Assembly (NCBI GenBank): GCA_014189675.1
Contig: DVAE01000010.1
Coordinates: 1 to 54,083 of the forward strand
Length of the DNA: 54,083 bases
Origin: Candidatus Undinarchaeales archaeon SRR5007147.bin71
Lineage (GTDB): Archaea > Undinarchaeota > Undinarchaeia > Undinarchaeales > Undinarchaeaceae
Direction of reading: 5' to 3'
The position numbers and the translations under genes are program-made. A model generated the notes under the pieces. It did no database searches. It was not told the DNA's origin and saw only the letters and a list, made by a program, of their open reading frames with translations. The first letter of the stretch is position 1. Every line of letters begins with the position of its first letter. This document shows positions 14,248 to 21,789 of the stretch, one piece after another.

Positions 14248-15438
14248 ATGGGTGCAGTTTTTGTTTGGATAATAGTTATTGGTCTTATTCTTGCGGGTCA
14301 GCTCATATTAGGAAGGCATAAGGGAGTATCCATTTATGGACCTCTTGCAGTATATAATACAAAAAGAGGGGTTAAACTGCTTGACAAAATAAGCGGAATT
14401 TCTCACAGATTCTGGAAAGTGTTCGGAAATTTAGGAGTGATTACTGGCTTCTTTTTAATGGCATTAGTTACTTATTCACTTCTTATAAATGCTATACGAA
14501 TTTTTAGGATTCCTGAGGCAGCCCCAGGAGCAGCGCTGGCAATACCAGGAATAACAATACCACTATGGGAGGGAATAATTGGCATTGTGATATTGCTTGT
14601 ATTCCACGAAATGTCTCACGGAGTTCTTGCAAGACTTGAAAAGGTAAAAGTCGAGTCAGTAGGAACACTTTCTTTAGGATTTATTCCAATAGGAGCTTTT
14701 GTAAGACCAAACGAAAAGTCGATAAGAAAAGCCAAACTCAGCTCGCGCATGAGAATATACGCAGCAGGCTCTTTCATGAATGTTACTCTCGCAATTATAC
14801 TTGTATCCCTTCTTGCATTTGTTGTTTTACCATATATGACAGAGCCGGTGGACGGAATAAGACTCCTTGCTGTCGAGGAAGGGAGTCCAGCTGAGCTTGC
14901 TGGGCTCTCAGAAGGCATGATAATACAGGAAATAGAAGACGGAAAAATTCATGATCTTGTGAGCTTTGTCAACACCCTGGACAAGCAGGACCTTTTCCCT
15001 GGAGACGAAGTAATACTTAAAACCGATGATTCAGATTATAAAGTAAGGACAGCGGAGAGGAAGGGCAGGGCATTCATGGGCATCACATTCTGCGGAGCGA
15101 TTCCTGCAGGAGAAATTGTAAAGCTTTTTATTGCATCGCCAATGACCATAAGAATACTTTCCCCGGAATGCTACCCCTCAACATTCCTACCCCAAAGAAC
15201 TATGTGGTTCATAATCTACGCAATTATGTGGACAGCAATATTGAATTTTGGAGTTGGACTGATAAACCTTCTTCCATTCAGGCCGCTAGACGGAGGACTT
15301 ATGTTTTCTGATGCGGTGAGGAGAATTATTAAGAACGAGAAGCTTGCGAGACAAGTTATAATAGTTGTTGGAAGTCTTGTGTTTCTTCTATTGATTTTCA
15401 ACTTCATTGGACCTAAATTACTGGGGATTTTAGCCTAA
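14248..15438 (+). CDS. Site-2 protease family zinc membrane protease with PDZ domain
   Basis: Intramembrane protease of the M50 family, 396 residues. The zinc motif HEMSH is at 120-124 in a membrane helix, a PDZ-like domain follows around 215-270 (GSPAELAGLSEGMIIQEIED), and the second ligand site NLLPFRPLDGG lies near residue 345. About six membrane helices. In other organisms such enzymes release membrane-tethered regulators. The ATG at 14248 is chosen from the TATA box geometry; longer frames would run into LysRS. The target is unknown. Confidence 0.92.
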   Translation: MGAVFVWIIVIGLILAGQLILGRHKGVSIYGPLAVYNTKRGVKLLDKISGISHRFWKVFGNLGVITGFFLMALVTYSLLINAIRIFRIPEAAPGAALAIPGITIPLWEGIIGIVILLVFHEMSHGVLARLEKVKVESVGTLSLGFIPIGAFVRPNEKSIRKAKLSSRMRIYAAGSFMNVTLAIILVSLLAFVVLPYMTEPVDGIRLLAVEEGSPAELAGLSEGMIIQEIEDGKIHDLVSFVNTLDKQDLFPGDEVILKTDDSDYKVRTAERKGRAFMGITFCGAIPAGEIVKLFIASPMTIRILSPECYPSTFLPQRTMWFIIYAIMWTAILNFGVGLINLLPFRPLDGGLMFSDAVRRIIKNEKLARQVIIVVGSLVFLLLIFNFIGPKLLGILA

Positions 15439-15510
15439 GTTACTACTCACCAATGATTAAAACCGATAGAGGGTAAAGTATTTAACATAATTTGTTCACT
15501 CTCATAGAAC

Positions 15511-16374
15511 ATGGCAAGAGGAATCAAAACTATGAGAACTCGTCTTAAAAAAATTATAAAAACTTCTAAAAAAAAGAAAGCCACTGCCGTAAAATCTTCC
15601 AAAACTCCCAAATCAAGTTCTGTAAAATCTCCAGTTAAAAGGATAAAGGCATCCCCTAGGAAGAAAGCTCCCTCTAAAACTGTGAAAAAACCTTCCTCCA
15701 GAAAAGCCAGAGTTAAAAAAGTTTCAGCAAAAAGAGCAAGTCCAACAAGAAAGATTTCTGTGAAGAAAGTAGCAGCCGGAACATCAAAGAAAACTATAGT
15801 AAGAAAGAAAAAAACAGAAGCAGAGAAAGCGAAAATCAAAGTTCTTGCAAAGAAGAAACTTAAGAAAATTAGGGCAAACAAACCAGATTTCCTAGAGGAT
15901 AGGAAATACAATGAATTCCTTTTATCTGTTGTTGGAGAGGAAGGTATAGAAGTGGCAGAGAACGTCTCACTAGAAGAGATTAGCGACGTAGAGCTTGCAG
16001 AAGGAATGGATTTGAAAGCCAACATAATCAGAAAATATCTTTATGCACTCTACGAAACAGGAGTTGTCACATACAGGAGACACCGATCAAAAACAGGGTG
16101 GTATACTTATTACTGGAAGCTTCATCCAGAAAGAATTGATATGGCTCTGAATGAAATCGCTGGAAAGGATATAAATTACTATGAAAGGGAGCTAAGGCAG
16201 GAAAGGGAAAATCAATTTTTTACATGTAAAAATAGAGAGGAATGTGGTCGTGTAATATTTGACCATGCACTAGAAACAGAGTTTAGATGTAATAAATGCG
16301 AAAAGAAGTTGGAATTTACAGACAATTCAAATATAATTGAGGGTCTCGAAAAAGAACTCGCACGCCTGAAATAG
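15511..16374 (+). CDS. tfe: Transcription factor E alpha subunit with H1-like basic tail
   Basis: Residues 131-287 are TFE-alpha: a winged helix (RKYNEFLLSVVGEEG, MDLKANIIRKYLYALYETGV, TGWYTYYWKLHPERID) and a zinc ribbon with C239, C245, C260 and C263. TFE helps RNA polymerase open promoters. Residues 1-120 are an extraordinary lysine/serine/proline/alanine-rich stretch resembling the tail of histone H1, without counterpart in ordinary archaeal TFE (about 170-180 residues). TATTTAACA about 26 bp before the ATG at 15511 shows the tail is part of the leaderless message. A DNA-compacting or non-specific DNA-tethering role for the tail is inferred. Confidence 0.9.
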   Translation: MARGIKTMRTRLKKIIKTSKKKKATAVKSSKTPKSSSVKSPVKRIKASPRKKAPSKTVKKPSSRKARVKKVSAKRASPTRKISVKKVAAGTSKKTIVRKKKTEAEKAKIKVLAKKKLKKIRANKPDFLEDRKYNEFLLSVVGEEGIEVAENVSLEEISDVELAEGMDLKANIIRKYLYALYETGVVTYRRHRSKTGWYTYYWKLHPERIDMALNEIAGKDINYYERELRQERENQFFTCKNREECGRVIFDHALETEFRCNKCEKKLEFTDNSNIIEGLEKELARLK

Positions 16375-16442
16375 TAGAACTAACTGATATAGTTAAATTA
16401 ATCTTATATGCCGAAAGGCTGCAAGGCAGTCTGGAGGGAAAC

Positions 16443-16619
16443 ATGACCAACCTACCCGACTACAAAGCCGTCGTAAAGACAGGCGACAAGCGCTGGGATG
16501 AAATTGGAGCAGGATGGAGTAAGGAAGATGGCAACATATCATTACAATTGAAAGTTGCACCTTTGCCAAACGAAGGTAAAGTAAACTTCCTGCTTGTCCC
16601 AAACGCAACAGAGCAGTAA
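16443..16619 (+). CDS. Small protein, 58 residues, with strong Shine-Dalgarno
   Basis: 58 residues: YKAVVKTGDKRWDEIGAGWSK then LQLKVAPLPNEGKVNFLLVP. The pattern W-x-E-I-G-A-x-W ... LPxxGxxxFLLVP is like small bacterial conserved proteins of unknown function (memory only). GGAGG at 16433-16437 is five to six bases before the ATG and a TATA-like box about 26 bp ahead of a short leader is near 16391-16399. A GC-rich hairpin follows at 16646-16669. The set-up differs from the leaderless neighbours and hints at recent acquisition or strong translation. Confidence 0.65.
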   Translation: MTNLPDYKAVVKTGDKRWDEIGAGWSKEDGNISLQLKVAPLPNEGKVNFLLVPNATEQ

Positions 16620-16645
16620 GCTCTGTAAGGTTTCAACCACCGCTA

Positions 16646-16669
16646 GGGGCCGCGCTTTTGCGCGGCTCC
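16646..16669 (+). terminator. GC-rich hairpin after the 58-residue gene
   Basis: GGGGCCGCGC (16646-16655), loop TTTT, then GCGCGGCTCC (16660-16669): ten pairs including one G-T. It lies 27 bp after the stop. No T-run follows, so it is either a bacterial-style terminator remnant, a 3' stabiliser or a spacer ahead of tRNA-Val. Confidence 0.55.
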
Positions 16670-16718
16670 GTATAGTCATAATCAAACTTATATAATATGC
16701 TAAACATCAATAGCCTCT

Positions 16719-16791
16719 GGGCCCGTGGTCTAGTGGTTATGACGTCACCTTTACAAGGTGAAGATCGCCAGTTCGACTCTGGCCGGGCCCA
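16719..16791 (+). tRNA. tRNA-Val (anticodon TAC)
   Basis: Acceptor GGGCCCG pairs with CGGGCCC; anticodon stem TCACC/GGTGA encloses TTTACAA, anticodon TAC (Val, codon GTA). T-arm GCCAG-TTCGACT-CTGGC. Discriminator A at 16791, no encoded CCA. TTATATAAT near 16688-16697 is a promoter box about 26 bp upstream. The 3' end is repeated at 16890-16907. Confidence 0.94.
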
Positions 16792-16907
16792 CCTAATAAT
16801 TTATTATACCTGCGAAGCAGGAAGTTGCACTTGTTGCATTTTTCATCAATGTTTTTGCCGAGGAGCAACGCGACGAGGGAAAAAGATTGCTCTGGCCGGG
16901 CCCACCT
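16777..16907 (+). repeat. tRNA-Val 3'-end duplication enclosing a 95-bp insert
   Basis: The 18-bp sequence CTCTGGCCGGGCCCACCT occurs at 16777-16794 (end of tRNA-Val) and again at 16890-16907, exactly at the stop codon of the convergent membrane-protein gene. The 95 bp between contain a perfect hairpin CCTGC-GAA-GCAGG just after the tRNA and no reading frame of note. The layout equals that of the repeats behind tRNA-Ser: tRNA, GAA-loop hairpin, copy of the tRNA end. An integrated mini-element or excision scar is the likely explanation. Confidence 0.8.
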
Positions 16908-18085
16908 TATTTCTTTGAAGTTACTAGAAGGTAGGCAGTAAAAAATGCCACAAAAAACGCAATGTCAAGCTGGTCTAAACCTGTCTCAATCCACACCACA
17001 CTGTATGCCAGGAGAATTGGATAGAAGGGTTGCAGTACGAGACTTTTAGAGGCGATACTTTTACGGGATAGCTGGAGAAGGAAGGCCAGTAAAAACATAA
17101 ATACCGCAGCGCCGGCGAGGCCAAAATCAATGACAGGAGGTCCAAGCAGAGTTGATGTAATATTCCTGTGCAAACCAAGAAGCATTTTTCCGACATAGAA
17201 GCGAGGATCTCCTTTGAAGAACAGTGCTCCGTGCTCTATACCTCCAAGCCCAGATTCCTGTGCAATTTCATCGAAGACAATGTATGTAGTTCCTGCCCGA
17301 TAAAGGAGAATTTCAACAGGACTCAGCAAAGGCATAAAAATGTAACCTAGAATTACAATAAGAGCCAGTGCGGATGCAAGACCAGTAAGGACACTTTTAA
17401 GTGACAGCTTTTGACGATAATAGCCGGACGCTATACCAGCTATAAGTATAACAAGAAGCTCTGTCCTGAACGCCATTAGAATAAATAAGAGAGATGACAC
17501 GAAAATAAGAGCGAAGAGATTTTTTCCTGTTTTTATCTGAGGAAGAAGAAGCATATAGCCTATAAAATACAAGACATAACCGAGACCCCAATACACGTTG
17601 TCAAGAAGAGAGTACCTTACAGACCCTTCAAATAAGGGAATTGCACCTACATCATATATTGTAAGCAGAATAAACGCTATCCCGGAAAGCAGAAAATAAT
17701 AAGGAAGACGATCCAAGGATTTGTTTGAAGTTCTCCACTTTGAAAGAAGGTAATAGGTCAAAAGACCCACTAAACCTGCAAAAAGTGCGGAAAATAGAAG
17801 ACCAGGATGAAAGACTCCTTGAACAACAAATGTATAGAATATTACAGAGAGTAGAATTAACCATTTAGGACTCAGGAGAGGTATTTTCTTTCCATATGCC
17901 CTATTTGCAGCTTTCATACCTGCAAAATAGAAAGGTGTTGAGATCAGAATGAAGAAAAGCCCGATAAGAGATGGTTTTGTCGGAGTAAGACCTAAAAAGA
18001 AAGAGATTCCAGCAAACAGAAGAAAAACTACATACAAGACTGGTACCAGTACTGGTCCCATCAGATCTAATTTTTTAGATTTCAT
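16907..18085 (-). CDS. Multi-spanning glycan polymerase-like membrane protein (copy 1)
   Basis: 392 residues with about eleven predicted membrane helices. The pattern resembles oligosaccharide repeat-unit polymerases (Wzy/O-antigen polymerase type), including an AFRTELLVIL segment with the arginine-glutamate pair and a long extracytoplasmic loop (around GDPRFYVGKML). The tandem neighbour has the same layout. ATG at 18085 is chosen because it begins the basic MKSKK start and overlaps the upstream stop by 11 bp. Likely makes or joins surface glycan; the call rests on topology and the shared RTE motif, not on a profile hit. Confidence 0.7.
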   Translation of the reverse strand: MKSKKLDLMGPVLVPVLYVVFLLFAGISFFLGLTPTKPSLIGLFFILISTPFYFAGMKAANRAYGKKIPLLSPKWLILLSVIFYTFVVQGVFHPGLLFSALFAGLVGLLTYYLLSKWRTSNKSLDRLPYYFLLSGIAFILLTIYDVGAIPLFEGSVRYSLLDNVYWGLGYVLYFIGYMLLLPQIKTGKNLFALIFVSSLLFILMAFRTELLVILIAGIASGYYRQKLSLKSVLTGLASALALIVILGYIFMPLLSPVEILLYRAGTTYIVFDEIAQESGLGGIEHGALFFKGDPRFYVGKMLLGLHRNITSTLLGPPVIDFGLAGAAVFMFLLAFLLQLSRKSIASKSLVLQPFYPILLAYSVVWIETGLDQLDIAFFVAFFTAYLLVTSKK

Positions 18086-19112
18086 TATATTTGTAGTACG
18101 AGAATGCGGCAATAAAATAGATCCAAACAATAAGATCGACTATTCCAGTTTCTATGCCTATTAGCAGAAAAACAAGTACAAGGCTGTGCAGAATTGCGTA
18201 GCCGCTGCCTTGTGAGGCTGCTTTGTATCCGAATCCGAGAACCCAACCAAAAAACAGGAATATGAGAGACCCCATAAATCCGAAATCAGCGTATGGAGGT
18301 CCGTAGAGCATTGATGTTGTGGAAACTCCAGACCTTACTCCGATGAAGGTTGAAATCAGTGTTCGGCCACCGTAGATTGGAAGGCTGGAAAAGATATCTA
18401 TAAAATCCGCAAACTGAACGAAGCCTTTTGTATATCCCATGGAATCTGACTGAGAAACAACAAAATCATAGGCAGAGACTGTGGAACTTATCCTGTTTGA
18501 GTCGAAGCCTCCCGTCCTGATGAGAGTTAAGGCAAAGAAGAACAGAACAGCAAGGATACCGAGCTGCATGAGCTGTTTAGTTGAAACTATCCCAGTGTAA
18601 CGAAGAACCAGTATGGTAGAAAAAAGAAAAACCATTACCTCAGTTCTGAATCCTGTGAGAGAAATCAAGAAAAGGGTCACTGCAAAGATTGCGAGCATTC
18701 TTATCTTTGACTTCCTGTGACCAGAGTACCCCACCATGAGAAGAAGTGCAGCCGGAACTATGAGGAAAGAGAGTGTAGTAAGAAGGGGGTTCATAAATTG
18801 CCTTATTGCAGGCTGGAAAAGGGGAATGCCACCCGAAGCATAAAAATTCAGGTGAAGAGACGCAATAGCTACTGCGTACATCCAGTAGCCAACTTTAAGG
18901 GCTTGTGGTAGTGATTTTTTTACTATTTTTCGTCCGAAGGAGCGTATTCCAAGCAACTCGCCTACGAAGAACATCAAAAGACAGAGTACGACAAAGCTGA
19001 ATGAAATCAGGCTGATTGAATGAGAAGAGACTAATAAAAATAGAAAAGTTAGGATAGAAAGAAGAACACTCGGTCTAAAAAATATGTCCAGCCTGGCTTC
19101 ATCATTTTTCAT
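18075..19112 (-). CDS. Multi-spanning glycan polymerase-like membrane protein (copy 2)
   Basis: 345 residues, about ten membrane helices. It shares with the downstream copy the GFRTEVMVFL motif, a central extracytoplasmic loop (TVSAYDFVVSQSDSMGYTKG) and a conserved GPPYADFGFMGS versus GPPVIDFGLAGA segment, so the two are old tandem paralogues. It overlaps both neighbours (ATGA with the upstream gene, 11 bp with the downstream one), forming a three-gene operon. Probable role: polymerising or transferring cell-surface oligosaccharide. Confidence 0.7.
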   Translation of the reverse strand: MKNDEARLDIFFRPSVLLSILTFLFLLVSSHSISLISFSFVVLCLLMFFVGELLGIRSFGRKIVKKSLPQALKVGYWMYAVAIASLHLNFYASGGIPLFQPAIRQFMNPLLTTLSFLIVPAALLLMVGYSGHRKSKIRMLAIFAVTLFLISLTGFRTEVMVFLFSTILVLRYTGIVSTKQLMQLGILAVLFFFALTLIRTGGFDSNRISSTVSAYDFVVSQSDSMGYTKGFVQFADFIDIFSSLPIYGGRTLISTFIGVRSGVSTTSMLYGPPYADFGFMGSLIFLFFGWVLGFGYKAASQGSGYAILHSLVLVFLLIGIETGIVDLIVWIYFIAAFSYYKYNEI

Positions 19113-19921
19113 TTCAGCGGCTCGTCAATAACCCTCAGCATATAATAGTCGAAAGAAGCCGGTGCCCTGCTGGAAAGCTCGGCCTCTGAAAGGTTCGAAT
19201 CCGACACTGTGCGAACATCAAGCTCCAGCCTGCTGCTGGAAACCCTTGAAAGTAAAATTCCAGTTTCACTGAAATAAGAAGAAAGCTCCTCCAGTGTCTT
19301 AAGAAGTACACCATCTAAGGAAATTATCAGTCCTTTGTCATATATTGTGACAGAAGAACCGAAACCCAGTATGTTTTCGAGGTCCTGAGAAATTGTTGGA
19401 GTTATTGGGTCTACAGAATCCACAGATATGGAACCTGAGAGGCTGGTTTCCATGATATTTTCACCGGAAAGTTTGATTGGAATGGATGCAAGGCTTGATG
19501 TGAAGAGACTAAAATCGCCCCCAGAAATAGGCTCAAGGCCGACACGAAGAACATCTGCATTTTGAACTGAAATTCTTAGTGCTTTTGCTGAAATATCCTC
19601 ACTTCCAGTAGAGGGTCCTCCGACTAGGACCTGACGACCATTATATAATATTGTGAAAACGCCTTTGGATGCTGAAAGGATTCTGCCTTCATCTGAGAAC
19701 TGCTCACCGGTACTGCGCCAAGTTCCCTCTACATGAAGATTGCTCGCAAAACCAGCATTGGATATGAGCTGCTGGGCATACACTGCCCGATATATATTTG
19801 CTCCAGTGAACTCAAGGGTGGACTCTTCAGCCAAAATTACTTTGAAAACTACAGCAAAGAAGAAAACCGCTATTATCAGCAATAGAACTTTCCTGTAGAT
19901 GTCTGGAGAGGATTTTGCCAT
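19109..19921 (-). CDS. Membrane-anchored extracytoplasmic protein, unknown
   Basis: 270 residues. An N-terminal hydrophobic helix at about 11-29 (VLLLIIAVFFFAVVFKVIL) anchors a strand-rich, serine-rich external part with no recognised domain. The ATG at 19921 is used; the frame stays open into tRNA-Gly upstream, which cannot be coding. It is first gene of the operon with the two glycan polymerase-like proteins, so a role in the same surface-glycan pathway is inferred. GATATAAAAA just before tRNA-Gly (about 19940-19950) is a plausible promoter box. Confidence 0.65.
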   Translation of the reverse strand: MAKSSPDIYRKVLLLIIAVFFFAVVFKVILAEESTLEFTGANIYRAVYAQQLISNAGFASNLHVEGTWRSTGEQFSDEGRILSASKGVFTILYNGRQVLVGGPSTGSEDISAKALRISVQNADVLRVGLEPISGGDFSLFTSSLASIPIKLSGENIMETSLSGSISVDSVDPITPTISQDLENILGFGSSVTIYDKGLIISLDGVLLKTLEELSSYFSETGILLSRVSSSRLELDVRTVSDSNLSEAELSSRAPASFDYYMLRVIDEPLK

Positions 19922-19950
19922 GAGTGACTTATTGCAATAAGATATAAAAA

Positions 19951-20022
19951 TGCGCCGACCGGGACTCGAACCCGGGTCGCGGCCTTGGCAAGGCCGAATC
20001 ATAGCCACTAGACCACCGGCGC
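19951..20022 (-). tRNA. tRNA-Gly (anticodon GCC)
   Basis: On the minus strand acceptor GCGCCGG pairs with TCGGCGC (one G-T); anticodon stem CGGCC/GGCCG encloses TTGCCAA, anticodon GCC (Gly, codon GGC). T-arm CCGGGTTCGAGTCCCGG. Discriminator A, no CCA encoded. No duplicated 3' end is seen downstream, unlike tRNA-Ser and tRNA-Val. Confidence 0.94.
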
Positions 20023-20114
20023 ATAGTAAGGGTGCTTTAAATTTATCAAGTCAGGACTATTAAAGGATTTCCATGCACAACAAGCTTAAATAATTAAGGA
20101 CTTAGATAAAGGTC

Positions 20115-21032
20115 GTGAAGACAGCAATATCAATACAAAATTTAGTGAAGAATTATGACAGTGTTGAAGCTGTGAAAGGCATAAGTTTTGATATAAAGAA
20201 GGGAGAATTTTTCGGGCTCCTTGGACCAAATGGGGCAGGGAAAACAACAACGATAAACGCGATAACCGGTCTTGTCAACATAAGTTCTGGACAGGTAAAG
20301 GTATTCGGGCATGATGTTATCAAAGACTACAGAGAAACACGAAAGAGGATAGGTCTGTCCCAGCAGGATCTTATGTCTCTAGACCGATTTCTAAGCATTG
20401 AGGGAATATTGACATATCAGGCCGGTTATTTTGGGATACGAAAATATGAGGCACAAAAGAGAGCAGAAGAACTTCTTGAGCATTTTGACATGGCTTCGAA
20501 AAAGAACGTCGATATAAGAAAGCTATCTGGTGGGATGAAACGAAGGCTCTCAATCGCGAAGGCGCTTGTACACGATCCGGATATATTGATACTAGACGAA
20601 CCGACAGCAGGACTTGATGTGGAGCTTAGAGTAGATATGTGGAGAGATCTCAGAAAGTTCGTAAAAGAAGGAAAAACTGTTCTTCTAACGACGCATTATA
20701 TTGAAGAGGCAGAGAGGCTCTGCAAGCGCGTTGGAATAATAGATCATGGACAGCTGATAGAGCTGGACACCACAAAAAACCTCGTTGACAAACTGAGCGC
20801 ACAGAGGATAACTGTTGTAGTTTCTGGTACAATTGGGAGACTTTCCGCGCCTTTGAAGAAGCTCGGAGTCTCTGTGAAAAGGAACAGGATGCGCATATAC
20901 ATTGACGGAGATTATAGCAAGGTTGGAAAAGCTCTTTATGAGATTGAAAAGATGGGACTAAAAATAATAGAGATACGCACAGCAGAGAATAGGCTAGAAA
21001 ATGTATTTCTGAGGCTGACTGGACATGAATAA
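20115..21032 (+). CDS. ABC-2 type transporter ATP-binding protein
   Basis: 305 residues with Walker A GPNGAGKTT near 42, signature LSGGMKRRLSIAKAL near 137, Walker B ILILDEPTAGLD and a switch histidine in LTTHYIEEAE. A C-terminal extension after residue 220 resembles the DrrA/NodI class. Start is GTG at 20115, supported by CTTAAATAATT about 26 bp upstream. It overlaps the permease by 8 bp. Likely drives export of a lipid, drug or surface polymer; the adjacent glycan and surface-protein genes make a cell-envelope substrate plausible. Confidence 0.93.
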   Translation: MKTAISIQNLVKNYDSVEAVKGISFDIKKGEFFGLLGPNGAGKTTTINAITGLVNISSGQVKVFGHDVIKDYRETRKRIGLSQQDLMSLDRFLSIEGILTYQAGYFGIRKYEAQKRAEELLEHFDMASKKNVDIRKLSGGMKRRLSIAKALVHDPDILILDEPTAGLDVELRVDMWRDLRKFVKEGKTVLLTTHYIEEAERLCKRVGIIDHGQLIELDTTKNLVDKLSAQRITVVVSGTIGRLSAPLKKLGVSVKRNRMRIYIDGDYSKVGKALYEIEKMGLKIIEIRTAENRLENVFLRLTGHE

Positions 21033-21789
21033 TTTAACCGGACTTTCGGCGCTTGCTCGCAGGGAAATAAAAAGATTTCTGAACATATATGGAGATACTC
21101 TAGTTACGCCCTTGATTAGTTCCTTGCTATACCTCTTCATATTTGGATATTCTATCGGTAAGCTTGTTCCAAGCTTTAGCGGAATCAGCTACATGGAGTT
21201 CATAATTCCCGGAATAATAATGATGAGTGTTATTCAGAGCTCGTATGCAAACACATCATTTTCAATATTTATATCCAAGTGGGCAGGGAATATAGCTGAC
21301 CTGCTTACTGCACCATTATCTTATATGGAAATTGTAATTGCCATAACAATTGGAGGAGTCACAAGAGGGCTTCTTGTGGCTGCCGGCGTCTACCTTGTCT
21401 CGGCATTTTTCGCCGGTTTCTTAATGTACAGCTTTCTCCATACTTTTGTATTTCTTGCGCTAATAACAATAGTATTCTCACTGGCAGGAATTGTAGTCGC
21501 AATTGTGTCAGATGATTTTGAGCACCTTACTGTCTTTAACGCCTTCATACTAACACCTCTTGTTTTTATGGGAGGAGTTTTCCATCCAGTAAATATTTTG
21601 CCTCCCTTATTCCAAAAAATAACTATGCTTAATCCCTTGTTCTATATGGTAAGCGGATTCCGGTATGGACTGACAGGAGTGGCTGAGACAAGCGTTCTCA
21701 GTAGTTTCCTTGTGCTTGTCGCATTCATAGTTGTGCTATTCGTAACTGTCGTAACAATGTTCAAAAGAGGCTATAAGCTGAGAACTTAG
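21025..21789 (+). CDS. ABC-2 type transporter permease
   Basis: 254 residues with six predicted membrane helices and the ABC-2 layout: cytoplasmic N-terminal amphipathic helix (LARREIKRFLNIYGDTL), a SFSIFISKWAGNIADLLTAPLS coupling region, and the LTPLVFMGGVFHPV segment between helices 4 and 5. Forms the membrane half of the exporter with the overlapping ATPase. It ends convergently, overlapping the surface protein gene by 4 bp. Confidence 0.92.
   Translation: MNNLTGLSALARREIKRFLNIYGDTLVTPLISSLLYLFIFGYSIGKLVPSFSGISYMEFIIPGIIMMSVIQSSYANTSFSIFISKWAGNIADLLTAPLSYMEIVIAITIGGVTRGLLVAAGVYLVSAFFAGFLMYSFLHTFVFLALITIVFSLAGIVVAIVSDDFEHLTVFNAFILTPLVFMGGVFHPVNILPPLFQKITMLNPLFYMVSGFRYGLTGVAETSVLSSFLVLVAFIVVLFVTVVTMFKRGYKLRT

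Noticed and set aside
19922-20008. N-terminal extension of the anchored protein through tRNA-Gly
   Set aside because: It would translate a tRNA gene; the methionine before the membrane helix at 19921 is a natural start.
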